A stretch of 64,000 bases of DNA. Origin: Actinomadura sp. NBRC 104425. Lineage in GTDB: Bacteria; Actinomycetota; Actinomycetes; Streptosporangiales; Streptosporangiaceae. Location: the NCBI RefSeq assembly GCF_030269545.1, contig NZ_BSTN01000019.1, positions 1 through 64,000 of the forward strand, in the 5' to 3' direction. This document shows positions 22,221 through 29,974 of this stretch, one piece after another. A program made the translations under genes and the position numbers. Each line of letters opens with the position of its first letter. Position 1 is the first letter of the stretch. The notes below the pieces were generated by a model. It saw only the letters and a program-made list of their open reading frames with translations. It was not told where the DNA came from and did no database searches.

Positions 22221-23566
22221 CAGGCGCCCTCCGCGTCGCGGGCCAGGCGGAACCCGGTGAAGATCTGGCGGCGTATGGGGAAGTCCCAGTTGCGGAAGGT
22301 GCCGCGTACGGCGAGGGGGTGCGTGGCCCAGGAGCCTCCGCGCAGCACCTTGTAGTCGTGGCCGAAGAACACCTCGGAGTACTCCTTGTAGGGGAACCAG
22401 CGGAATCCGGGGTAGCCGTGGAAGTCGGTGGACGTCCACTCCCACACGTCCCCCAGCATCCGCCGCACCCCGTACGCGGACGCCCCGGACGGGAACGACC
22501 CCGCGGGGGACGGACGCAGCATGCGCTGCCCCAGGTTGGCTCTGCCCTCCTCGTACACGTCGCCCCAGGGGTAGCGGCGGGAGCGGCCGGTGTCCGGGTC
22601 CCAGCGGGCGGCCTTCTCCCACTCGGCCTCGGTGGGCAGCCGCTTGCCCGCCCACCTGGCGTAGGCGTCGGCCTCGTACCAGCACACGTGCTGGACGGGC
22701 TCGTCCATGGGCACCGGTTCCACCTTGCCGAAGCGGCGGCGCAGCCACCGGCCGCCGTCACGCGTCCAGAACGCGGGGGCGCGCTTGCCCGTGGTGCAGC
22801 GCCACTCCCAGCCCTTGGGGTGCCACCACCGGGGGTCGTCATAGCCACCGGCCTCCATGAAGGCGAGGTAGGCGGCGTTGCTGACGGGCTCGGTGTCGAT
22901 GTAGTACGCGGGCAGGTCGACGATGTGTCCGGGGCGTTCGTTGTCGTAGGCCCAGGGGTCGTCCGAGGTGCCCATCTCGAACGGGCCCGCCTCGATGAGG
23001 ACCTCGTCGGCCGGCGCGGTGTCACGGGCGGGGGCCGGTGCCTGCGGCGGGTCGAGCAGGGCGGGGGCGCCCTTGCGCAGCTGGTGCGTGGCCAGCATGG
23101 TCTCGTCGTGCTGGTGCTCGTGCTGCACGACCATGCCGTAGACGAACCCTCTCGCGGTCAGCGGCTCGGCACCGTCGAAGCGCACCGCGTCCAGGGAGTC
23201 GAGCACCTTGGCGCGGACGGCGGCGATGTACTCGCGGGCTTCCCTCGGGGGCAGCAGCGGGAGGCTGGGGCGTTCCGCACGGGGGTGCTCGAACGCGTTG
23301 TACAGGTCGTCGATCTCGGGGCGCATGGCCTCGACCCCGGCGGCGGCGCGCAGCAGCCACTGCTCCTCGTAGTTGCCGACGTGCGCCAGGTCCCAGACCA
23401 GTGGGGACATGAGCGGGGACACCTGGGCGGTCAGCTCGGGCTCGTCGAGCGCCTCGGTGGTCAGGCCCAGGCTGCGGTCGCGCGCCGCTTCCAACTCGGC
23501 GGCGACGAGTTCTTTGAGGGCGTGTTCGTCAAGCGAGCTCAGCGGAGGCACGGCGGGTTCCTTCAC
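22220..23566 (-). CDS. egtB: Hercynine oxygenase, sulfoxide synthase
   Basis: A 448-residue non-heme iron enzyme that joins gamma-glutamylcysteine and hercynine with O2. Residues about 20-170 are the DinB-like domain with the iron-binding HX3HXE motif in VQHEHQHDETML. Residues 190-445 form the formylglycine-generating-enzyme-like domain (GPFEMGTSDDPWAYDNERPG, RLPTEAEWEKAARWD, YPWGD, LRGGSWATHP, RRQIFTGFRLAR). GTG 23566 overlaps the egtA 3' end by 38 bp. Its position between egtA and egtC supports use of gamma-glutamylcysteine, as in mycobacteria. Confidence 0.96.
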   Translation of the reverse strand: MKEPAVPPLSSLDEHALKELVAAELEAARDRSLGLTTEALDEPELTAQVSPLMSPLVWDLAHVGNYEEQWLLRAAAGVEAMRPEIDDLYNAFEHPRAERPSLPLLPPREAREYIAAVRAKVLDSLDAVRFDGAEPLTARGFVYGMVVQHEHQHDETMLATHQLRKGAPALLDPPQAPAPARDTAPADEVLIEAGPFEMGTSDDPWAYDNERPGHIVDLPAYYIDTEPVSNAAYLAFMEAGGYDDPRWWHPKGWEWRCTTGKRAPAFWTRDGGRWLRRRFGKVEPVPMDEPVQHVCWYEADAYARWAGKRLPTEAEWEKAARWDPDTGRSRRYPWGDVYEEGRANLGQRMLRPSPAGSFPSGASAYGVRRMLGDVWEWTSTDFHGYPGFRWFPYKEYSEVFFGHDYKVLRGGSWATHPLAVRGTFRNWDFPIRRQIFTGFRLARDAEGA

Positions 23567-24779
23567 GGGTCGGTGCGCCGGGGCGCAGGGGCGGACGGGA
23601 GGTGCCGGCGATGTCGTCGGCGGGGCATCGGCCGCGGTCGACGTAGCGCGCGGTGTACTCCTCCACGAGCGGGACCAGGTGGCGGGCGCCGAGCCGGGGC
23701 AGGGCGTCCAGCGCGGCGTGGAAGCAGGTGCGCGCGGCCCTGGCCAGGGCCGGGTCCGCGAGCGCGTGGCGGGCGGCGGTCTCCCACCGGTCGGCGACCG
23801 GTTCGACGGCGGCCTCGGCGGCGGCGGAGGCGCGCGGGTCGTCCAGCAGGGCGGTGGCGACGGCGACCGGGACCGCCCAGTACTCCCCCGGCAGCGCGTC
23901 GATCATGCGCAGCTCCAGCCAGCCGCGCGGCCGGACCGGCGGGAACAGCGTGGACAGGTGGTAGACGAGGTCGTCCAGCTCCGGTTCCCCCTCGGCCAGC
24001 CACTCGCGGAAGGTCATGCCGGGGTCGGCCACCCAGTCGCCGGCGGCGGTGCGCACCACCATGACGCGGGCGTCCAGCGCGTACCGGGCCCATGCGTCGG
24101 CGGGGTCGGCGTCGGCGCCGGGCCGCAGGACGGGCAGGGTGCGGCACGGGTCCAGCTCCGTCCAGACGGCCTGCCGGGTGGAGCGCAGGCCGGTGCGGCG
24201 GCCGTTGCGTATCGGGGAGTTGGCGAACGCGGCGACGAGGACCGGGCCGAGCGCGTGTGCGAGCCACCACCGCCGCGCCGCGGCGGCGGTGTCCGCGCCG
24301 ATGTCCAGGCTCACCTGGACGGACGCGGACGTGCACATCATCGTCATGCCCGCGTCGGTGAAGCCGCGGCGGTCGAAGTAGCTGCGCATGCACCGGTAGC
24401 GCGGGTGCTCGGCCTGGAACACCGGGCGGCGCGCCGGGTCGATGCCGTGCCCGGCCAGGACGAGCCCGGCGGGTGCGAGCGCGCTGCGGACGTGCGCGAT
24501 GTCGGCGGCCAGGCCGCGGTGCGCGGGGCCGAGCCCGGAAAACGGCGCCGAGCTGAGCTCCAGCTGCCCGCCCGGCTCGTAGGTGATGCTGCTGCCGCGC
24601 GGCGGCGGTCCGGCCCGGTCGAGCAGGGCGCGCAGCCGGGCGGGCGGCACCGGCGCGCCGGGCGCGGCGCGGTCGAGCACCAGCCACTCGGTCTCCGCGC
24701 CGACCGTGCCGGGCGGTCCCTTCTTGAAGCAGACGCCGCGTACGTACTGGTGGACCTCGTCCACGGTCAGGCCGGCCAC
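23529..24779 (-). CDS. egtA: Glutamate-cysteine ligase (ergothioneine type)
   Basis: A 416-residue carboxylate-amine ligase making gamma-glutamylcysteine for EgtB. It shows the GCS2-type features GTVGAETEWLV, the substrate-site stretch GSSITYEPGGQLELSSAPF, MTMMCTSASVQVSLDIG and RGWLELRMIDALPG. GTG 24779 is the first gene of the operon. The ribosome binding site is weak (gggggt). No EgtE-type lyase gene accompanies egtABCD, so the final C-S cleavage must be done by an enzyme encoded elsewhere. The promoter lies in the 201-bp divergent gap shared with the sigma-like gene. Confidence 0.94.
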   Translation of the reverse strand: MAGLTVDEVHQYVRGVCFKKGPPGTVGAETEWLVLDRAAPGAPVPPARLRALLDRAGPPPRGSSITYEPGGQLELSSAPFSGLGPAHRGLAADIAHVRSALAPAGLVLAGHGIDPARRPVFQAEHPRYRCMRSYFDRRGFTDAGMTMMCTSASVQVSLDIGADTAAAARRWWLAHALGPVLVAAFANSPIRNGRRTGLRSTRQAVWTELDPCRTLPVLRPGADADPADAWARYALDARVMVVRTAAGDWVADPGMTFREWLAEGEPELDDLVYHLSTLFPPVRPRGWLELRMIDALPGEYWAVPVAVATALLDDPRASAAAEAAVEPVADRWETAARHALADPALARAARTCFHAALDALPRLGARHLVPLVEEYTARYVDRGRCPADDIAGTSRPPLRPGAPTREGTRRASAELA

Positions 24780-24980
24780 GGGATACCCCCAGGGGTCGAG
24801 ACGGTCCTTCGGCGACGGTCTCCAAACCTTCCCCGGTGAACCGGATCACATATCCGGCAATCTTGAGAAAGTTAGGGAAACAATCCCAATTACCCACCCA
24901 GTCGCTGATTGCACTAGAGTCCCGTTTCCCACCGTTTTGTCCTGCCTGGGGGTGTCGGCCCAGGTCACGACGGAGGAATG

Positions 24981-26255
24981 ATGCGCGCGGACCCGGGAGC
25001 CCTGTACGACGCGCACGCCGCCCGGCTGTACGCCTACTGCTGGTCGCTGGTGGGCGACCGCGCGGCGGACGCCGTCACCAACACGTTCGTGGCGACGGTG
25101 CGCCACCCGCCGCGCGGCGACACGGTGCTGTGGCTGTACGCGCTGGCCCGCTCGGCCTGCATGGAGCTCGGCGCCCTGGGCGGACTTCCGGACGGCGCCT
25201 TCCAGGGCCGACCGCCGTCCGCGCGGCCCGCCGCCTCGCCGGGCGACCCGCTGCTGCGCGCCGCCGCCGGCCTGCGCGCCGACCACCGCGAGGTGCTGCT
25301 GCTGTCGGCCGGCGAGTGGCTGGAGATCGACGACATCGCCCGGGTGGTGGGCGTCGCCCCCGACACCGCGCGCGGGCTGCTGCACGCCGCCCGCACCCGC
25401 CTGGAACGCGCCGTCCTCGACGCGCTCATGCGCGCCCCCGCGGGCACCCCGGAGCACCTGGAGCTGATCGGCGCGTTCGAAAAGGGCGGGCTGCCGCGGC
25501 TGCTGGCCCGCCGCGTACCGGACCGGCCGCCGCGCGAGCTGCGCGAACGCGTGCTGGCGGCGTGCGAGGTCGAGGCGCGGCGGACGCTGCCCGCCGTCAC
25601 CGCCGGCGGTCCGCTGGTCGTCATCGGCGGCGAGGCCGCGTCCGAGGCCGCGTCCCCGGGCGCCCGCCGCTCCACGGCGAGGAAGAAGGCCAAGAGGGTC
25701 GGCGCCGCCGCGAGCCTGGCCGCGGCCGCCGCCGCGGCGGTGGGCATGCTGATCTCGTGGCCGGTGGGCAAGGGCGGAGGCTCGGCCAAGCTGGTGCCGA
25801 CGTCGGGCAGCGACCGCGCGGAGGCGGGCTCGACCCGCCCGACGGACGGCTCCTCCGGCGGCGCGTCCGACGCCGCGCGCTCGGGCGCCCTGAGCACCGG
25901 CCCGCTCACCCAGAGCAGCCGCCCGGCGGCACCGTCGTGGACGGGCAGCGGCACGTCCGGCGCGACCGCGGCTCGGAGCGGCGGCACACCCTCCCGCGGA
26001 GGCGGCGCGTCGGCCACGCCCGACGAGAAGCGCCGCACGACCGGCAAGCCGTCCGCTCCGGGATCGACGTCGCCGGGCACACCGACCGCCACCTCGTCGC
26101 CGCCCACGCGGACGCCGACGCCGTCGGGGACGCCGACGTCCGCCGAGCCCGCGCCCGGGGTTCCGTCGTCGAGCCCGCCGCCCGCCGCGTCGCCCGAACC
26201 GTCGGCCGCCCCCACGCCGACGTCCAACCCGACGCCGAGCCCGGGCGAGGACTGA
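24981..26255 (+). CDS. Sigma-70-like (ECF) factor fused to a membrane anchor and Ser/Thr/Pro-rich tail
   Basis: A 424-residue protein from the second of two tandem ATGs (24978, 24981). The second is preferred because cggagga then has 3-4 bases of spacing. Residues about 5-62 resemble sigma region 2 (LYDAHAARLYAYCWSLVGDR, then WLYALARSACMEL). Residues about 92-150 resemble region 4 (LRADHREVLLLSAGEWLEID, then DTARGLLHAARTRLERAV). A basic stretch (RKKAKR, about 233) leads into a single membrane helix (about 240-258), followed by about 160 residues rich in Ser, Thr, Pro and Gly outside the cell. Region 4 appears intact. Region 2 is divergent, so it may be an anchored regulator rather than an active sigma factor. 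Confidence 0.8.
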   Translation: MRADPGALYDAHAARLYAYCWSLVGDRAADAVTNTFVATVRHPPRGDTVLWLYALARSACMELGALGGLPDGAFQGRPPSARPAASPGDPLLRAAAGLRADHREVLLLSAGEWLEIDDIARVVGVAPDTARGLLHAARTRLERAVLDALMRAPAGTPEHLELIGAFEKGGLPRLLARRVPDRPPRELRERVLAACEVEARRTLPAVTAGGPLVVIGGEAASEAASPGARRSTARKKAKRVGAAASLAAAAAAAVGMLISWPVGKGGGSAKLVPTSGSDRAEAGSTRPTDGSSGGASDAARSGALSTGPLTQSSRPAAPSWTGSGTSGATAARSGGTPSRGGGASATPDEKRRTTGKPSAPGSTSPGTPTATSSPPTRTPTPSGTPTSAEPAPGVPSSSPPPAASPEPSAAPTPTSNPTPSPGED

Positions 26256-26274
26256 GCCCCGGCCGGCTCAGGCG

Positions 26275-26550
26275 TCAGCGGGCGCCTTCGATGCGGCCCA
26301 TCACCAGGCGCGGATGGAAGTAGCTGATCGGCACGCGTTCGCTGTCGGTGACGCACACGATCCGGTAGCCGTTGCGGCCGTCTTCGTCGGGGGTCTGGAA
26401 GTCCTCGGGCGCGAACGCGCCGCGCCGCTCCATCTCCTTGAACCAGCGGCCGAGTGCGTACACGTCGGGGAAGGACTCCTGCCCCATGCCGCGCTTGCCG
26501 AGCGTGTAGGTGACCTCGAAGGTGCACCCGTCGGGGGGGTAGTCCGTCAT
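26275..26550 (-). CDS. Small hypothetical protein
   Basis: A 91-residue soluble protein starting at ATG 26550, 5 bases after gagggg. The ATG overlaps the stop of a 35-residue zinc-ribbon gene (ATGA), so the pair is coupled. The sequence begins MTDYPPDGCTFEVTYTLGKR and contains FKEMERRGAFAPEDFQTPDE and a basic C-terminus. No family is recognised, and no membrane segment or catalytic motif is visible. It is convergent with the sigma-like gene, 19 bp apart. Confidence 0.65.
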   Translation of the reverse strand: MTDYPPDGCTFEVTYTLGKRGMGQESFPDVYALGRWFKEMERRGAFAPEDFQTPDEDGRNGYRIVCVTDSERVPISYFHPRLVMGRIEGAR

Positions 26551-26654
26551 ATCCGCCCCTCGCCCCGGCAGACCCCGCACGTGTGGCCCTTGTGCGTGCC
26601 CGTCCCCTGGCATCCAGGGCAGGGACGCGTGGGCGGTTTGCTGTGCTTGCCCAA
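26547..26654 (-). CDS. 35-residue CxxCxGxG zinc-ribbon peptide
   Basis: A short ORF with a TTG start (26654) about 8 bases after a run of purines (ggagggggg). Its stop overlaps the ATG of the next gene (ATGA). The product has a basic head (GKHSKPPTRP) and two DnaJ-type zinc motifs, CPGCQGTG and CGVCRGEG, separated by a His/Lys linker. It ends RI. The four Cys would bind one zinc ion. Similar tiny zinc-finger proteins occur in actinomycetes without assigned function. The alternate overlapping frame lacks any such pattern, which favours this reading. Confidence 0.6.
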   Translation of the reverse strand: MGKHSKPPTRPCPGCQGTGTHKGHTCGVCRGEGRI

Positions 26655-26807
26655 GGCTTCTGCCCCCCTCCGTTTCGGCGGCCAAGTCTATGACGGGCGC
26701 GCGGCGGAGCAGGCGGCTTCCGGACGGCCGGCCGGCATATCCCGTTCATGCCGCACCGGCCCGAGTTCCACTGGCGTGATGCACGACGGGAATGCCACAC
26801 TTCGCTC

Positions 26808-27491
26808 ATGACCGCGACCGCCCCCGAGGCCCACCCCGCCGGTCTGCAGGTCCGCCCCGCCCGCCCGGAGCCGGTCGGGCGCCGCGAACGCAAGAAACAG
26901 CAGACCAGAAAGGCCCTGGTCGACGCCGCATTCCGGCTGTTCGCCGAGAAGGGGTTCGACGCCACCACCGTCGACGAGATCGCCGAGGCCGTCGAGGTGT
27001 CGTCGCGCACCTTCTTCCGCTACTTCGCCTCCAAGGAGGACGTGGCGCTGACCTTCCAGGAGGAGCAGCACCACGCCATCATGCGGATGGTGGCCGAGCG
27101 CTACACCGACGAGCCGATCATGACGGCGCTGCGCCGCATCGCGGTCGAGGCCACCCGCGCGGCCGAGCGCGGCGAGCTGGGGTTCGACCCGGCGCGCTTC
27201 CGCTGCCTGCTCGACCTGACCGCCGGCAGCGCCACGCTCATGGCGGGCAGCCTGGAGCTGGCGCAGAAGAAGCAGGCCGAGATGACCCGGCTGGTCGCCG
27301 AGCGGATGGGCACCGACCCCGCCGTGGACATGCGGCCGCACGTGGTCGCGGCCGCCACGGTGTCGGCGTTCCGCGCCGCCGCAGAGGCGATGCGCTCGCC
27401 GAAGATGGGCTACGAGCGGATGTCCGACGCGGTCGACGACGCCTTCGCCGTCCTGGAGCAGGGCCTGAACTTCCCGCCCGCGCGGTCCTAG
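26808..27491 (+). CDS. TetR-family transcriptional regulator
   Basis: A 227-residue regulator. Residues about 28-75 form the TetR helix-turn-helix (KKQQTRKALVDAAFRLFAEK, then TVDEIAEAVEVSSRTFFRYF, then ASKEDV). The C-terminal ligand domain is all-helical (TALRRIAVEATRAAERGELG and onward). ATG 26808 begins MTATAPEA. A longer in-frame start at 26748 exists but gives a non-homologous head, and neither has a good ribosome binding site. It converges on ltp2 with a 7-bp gap, so it may or may not control the steroid operon. No KstR-type site was seen near its start. Confidence 0.85.
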   Translation: MTATAPEAHPAGLQVRPARPEPVGRRERKKQQTRKALVDAAFRLFAEKGFDATTVDEIAEAVEVSSRTFFRYFASKEDVALTFQEEQHHAIMRMVAERYTDEPIMTALRRIAVEATRAAERGELGFDPARFRCLLDLTAGSATLMAGSLELAQKKQAEMTRLVAERMGTDPAVDMRPHVVAAATVSAFRAAAEAMRSPKMGYERMSDAVDDAFAVLEQGLNFPPARS

Positions 27492-27498
27492 CCCGGGC

Positions 27499-28665
27499 TC
27501 ACCGCAGGGCGCTCAGCACCAGGCCGCTCGTCGGGACGCCGGTTCCGGCCGTCACCAGCACGTGCCCGACGCCGTCCACCTGGTTCACCGCGGTGCCGCG
27601 GATCTGCCGCACGGCCTCGGCGATGCCGTTCATCCCGTGGATGTAGGCCTCGCCCAGCTGGCCCCCGTGGGGGTTGACGGGCAGCCTGCCGCCGAGCTCG
27701 ATGCCGCCGTCGCGGACGAAGTCCGTGGCCTCGCCCCGGCCGCAGAACCCCAGCTCCTCCAGCTGCATCAGGACGAACGGGGTGAAGTGGTCGTACAGGA
27801 TCGCGGTGCGGATGTCGGCGGGCGTCAGGCCGGACTGCCGCCACAGCGCCGCGCCGACCCGGCCCATGGCGGGCAGCGACGCCAGGTCGCCGCTGTAGAA
27901 GCCGAACATCATCATCTGGTCCGGGCCGGTGCCCTGCGCGGCGGCCGTCACCACGGCGGGCGGGTGCGGCAGGTCCCTGGCGCGTTCCACCGACGTCACG
28001 ACGAGCGCCACGCCGCCGTCGGACTCCTGGCAGCAGTCCAGCAGGCGCAGCGGGTCCACGATCCACCGGGACGCCTGGTGGTCCGCCAGCGTGATGGGGC
28101 GCCCGTGGAACCACGCCTTGGGGTTGGTGGCCGCGTGGCGCCGCATGGCCACCGCCACGCGGCCGAAGTCTTCGCCGGTCGCGCCGTACTCGTGCATGTA
28201 GCGGCGGGCGTGCATGGCCACCCACGCCGCCGGGGTGGCGAACCCGTACGGCAGGTGCCAGGAGAACTCCAGCCCGGTGGAGTCGGCGCGGCCGGAGCGG
28301 GCGGCCTGCCCGAACCGGTGCCCGGAGCGCTCGTTGAACGCGCGGTAGCACACCACCGCGTCGGCCTGCCCGGTCGCGACGGCCATCGCGGCGTGCGCGA
28401 CCGTGCCGCACGCGGCGCCGCCGCCGTAGTCGACCCGGGAGAAGAACCGCAGCCCGGGGATGCCCAGCTCGCGCTGCACGGCGATCTCGGAGCTGGTGTC
28501 GGCGGTGTAGGTGACCAGGCCGTCCACGTCGGACGGCGCCAGCCCGGCGTCGCGGATCGCGGCCAGGCACGCCTCGACGGCCAGCCGCAGCTCCGACCGC
28601 CCCGACTCCTTGGAGAACTCGGTCGCGCCGATGCCGACGACGGCGGCCCTGCCCGACAGGCTCAC
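27499..28665 (-). CDS. ltp2: Steroid side-chain retro-aldolase (thiolase-like Ltp2)
   Basis: A 388-residue protein of the thiolase superfamily that lacks normal thiolase chemistry. It cleaves the 17-hydroxy-20-carboxyl-CoA steroid intermediate, releasing the side-chain remnant. From memory it aligns along its whole length with the Mycobacterium tuberculosis protein: VGIGATEFSKESGRSELRL, DYGGGAACGTVAHAAMAVAT, YRAFNERSGHRFGQAARS, LYDHFTPFVLMQLEELGFCG, NPHGGQLGEAYIHGMNGIAE. GTG 28665 overlaps the hydratase stop by 4 bases. Ltp2 works in complex with the DUF35 domain of the hydratase partner encoded just upstream. Confidence 0.94.
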   Translation of the reverse strand: MSLSGRAAVVGIGATEFSKESGRSELRLAVEACLAAIRDAGLAPSDVDGLVTYTADTSSEIAVQRELGIPGLRFFSRVDYGGGAACGTVAHAAMAVATGQADAVVCYRAFNERSGHRFGQAARSGRADSTGLEFSWHLPYGFATPAAWVAMHARRYMHEYGATGEDFGRVAVAMRRHAATNPKAWFHGRPITLADHQASRWIVDPLRLLDCCQESDGGVALVVTSVERARDLPHPPAVVTAAAQGTGPDQMMMFGFYSGDLASLPAMGRVGAALWRQSGLTPADIRTAILYDHFTPFVLMQLEELGFCGRGEATDFVRDGGIELGGRLPVNPHGGQLGEAYIHGMNGIAEAVRQIRGTAVNQVDGVGHVLVTAGTGVPTSGLVLSALR

Positions 28666-29963
28666 ACGCCCTCCTTGAGCTTGACGGTCGCGGTCACGTG
28701 GTCGCCGAGGCTCACCGCGCCGCGCACCTTGAGCGTGGTCGCGTCCACGCGTTCGGCGTACAGGCGCAGGGTGTCGCCCGCGTAGGCGGGGACGCCGAGC
28801 CGCACGGCGATGCCGCCCAGCGTCGCGCCGGGGGCGGCGGCCAGGGCGGCGCGCTGCACCAGGCCCATGGTCGTGAGGATGTTGAGGAAGATGTCCTTGG
28901 TGCCCTGGGCGCGGGCCAGCGCGGTGTCGTGGTGGACGGGGTTGAAGTCGCGCGTGGCCAGGGCGGTGGCGATGACGAACGTGGGCGTCAGCGGGATCTC
29001 CAGCAGCGCCGGTTCGCCGGGGTCGCAGGGCGGTTCGTCGTCGGGGGCGTCGGCGGGGATCCACTGCGGCAGCGTCAGCTCGTCGTCGACGTTCTCGAAC
29101 ACGACGCGGACGGGCATGCCGACCGTCACCTCGCCCGGGTCGCAGCGCAGGACGTTGCCGACGACCCGCACGCCCTCCTCCAGCTCGACCACGGCGACGA
29201 CGAACGGCGGCGTCCGCCCGGGCACGGGCGGATGGTGGTGCACCACGTAGCTGTGCACGCGGCCGCGTCCGCTCGCCACCACGTGGTCGCGTTCGAGCGA
29301 ATGGCAGGACGGGCACATCGGCCCGGGCGGGTGGCGCAGCATGCCGCAGTCGGCGCACCGCTGGATGCGCAGCTCGCCGGCCTTGGCGCCCTCCCAGAAG
29401 AACGCGGTGTCCGGGCTGGTCACCGGCCTCATGACGGGCGCGTTCTGGGCGCGGCGGCGCCCGCGCGGCCGGAACTTCAGCACGCGGAACAGCATCTCGG
29501 CCACGCGCCGGCCGTCTTCGCCGTACCAGGTCTGGTACCAGGTGACGAAGTAGCCTTCACCCATCGCGGTGCGCTTCGGGCCGGTCAGGCCGCCGAACCG
29601 CATCGCCGGGCGCAGGTGCTCGCCGACCCGCACGTACCGGTCGTAGGTCTGCTCGCAGTTGGTGGCGACCACGCCCGTGTAGCCGTGGTCGTCCAGCATG
29701 CGCAGCACCTCGTCGGCCGCAGAGCCGCCCCTTTCGGAGACCAGGCCGGGCATCGACCACACCTGGATCATCGCGGGCGGTGCGAACCGCGACCAGTCGC
29801 CGGTGTCGCCGAGCGCCTGCGTCCAGTTGCGGATCATCGCGGCGTTGACGGGGTCGGGGCAGGGCTGCCCGGGCCGCTCCCCGGCGGCGGCGAGCCGCCG
29901 CGCCGCCTCGGTCAGCCGGTCGTGCACGGACGGCTCCGCGGCCGCCTCCTGCGTCGTCGTCAT
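28662..29963 (-). CDS. Fused ChsH2-ChsH1 steroid enoyl-CoA hydratase with DUF35 domain
   Basis: A 433-residue protein joining what are two genes in mycobacteria. Residues 1-165 are a MaoC-like hotdog domain (NAAMIRNWTQALGDTGDWSR, FGGLTGPKRTAMGEGYFVTW). Residues about 180-300 are the DUF35 rubredoxin-zinc and OB fold (CADCGMLRHPPGPMCPSCHS, VVAVVELEEGVRVVGNV). Residues 315-433 are a second hotdog domain with the hydratase motif ATRDFNPVHHDTALARAQGT. It hydrates the side-chain enoyl-CoA before Ltp2 cleavage, and the DUF35 part docks Ltp2. Its length matches the sum of ChsH2 and ChsH1. ATG 29963 follows aggagg, and the stop overlaps ltp2. Confidence 0.9.
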   Translation of the reverse strand: MTTTQEAAAEPSVHDRLTEAARRLAAAGERPGQPCPDPVNAAMIRNWTQALGDTGDWSRFAPPAMIQVWSMPGLVSERGGSAADEVLRMLDDHGYTGVVATNCEQTYDRYVRVGEHLRPAMRFGGLTGPKRTAMGEGYFVTWYQTWYGEDGRRVAEMLFRVLKFRPRGRRRAQNAPVMRPVTSPDTAFFWEGAKAGELRIQRCADCGMLRHPPGPMCPSCHSLERDHVVASGRGRVHSYVVHHHPPVPGRTPPFVVAVVELEEGVRVVGNVLRCDPGEVTVGMPVRVVFENVDDELTLPQWIPADAPDDEPPCDPGEPALLEIPLTPTFVIATALATRDFNPVHHDTALARAQGTKDIFLNILTTMGLVQRAALAAAPGATLGGIAVRLGVPAYAGDTLRLYAERVDATTLKVRGAVSLGDHVTATVKLKEGV

Positions 29964-29974
29964 CGGTGGACCTC

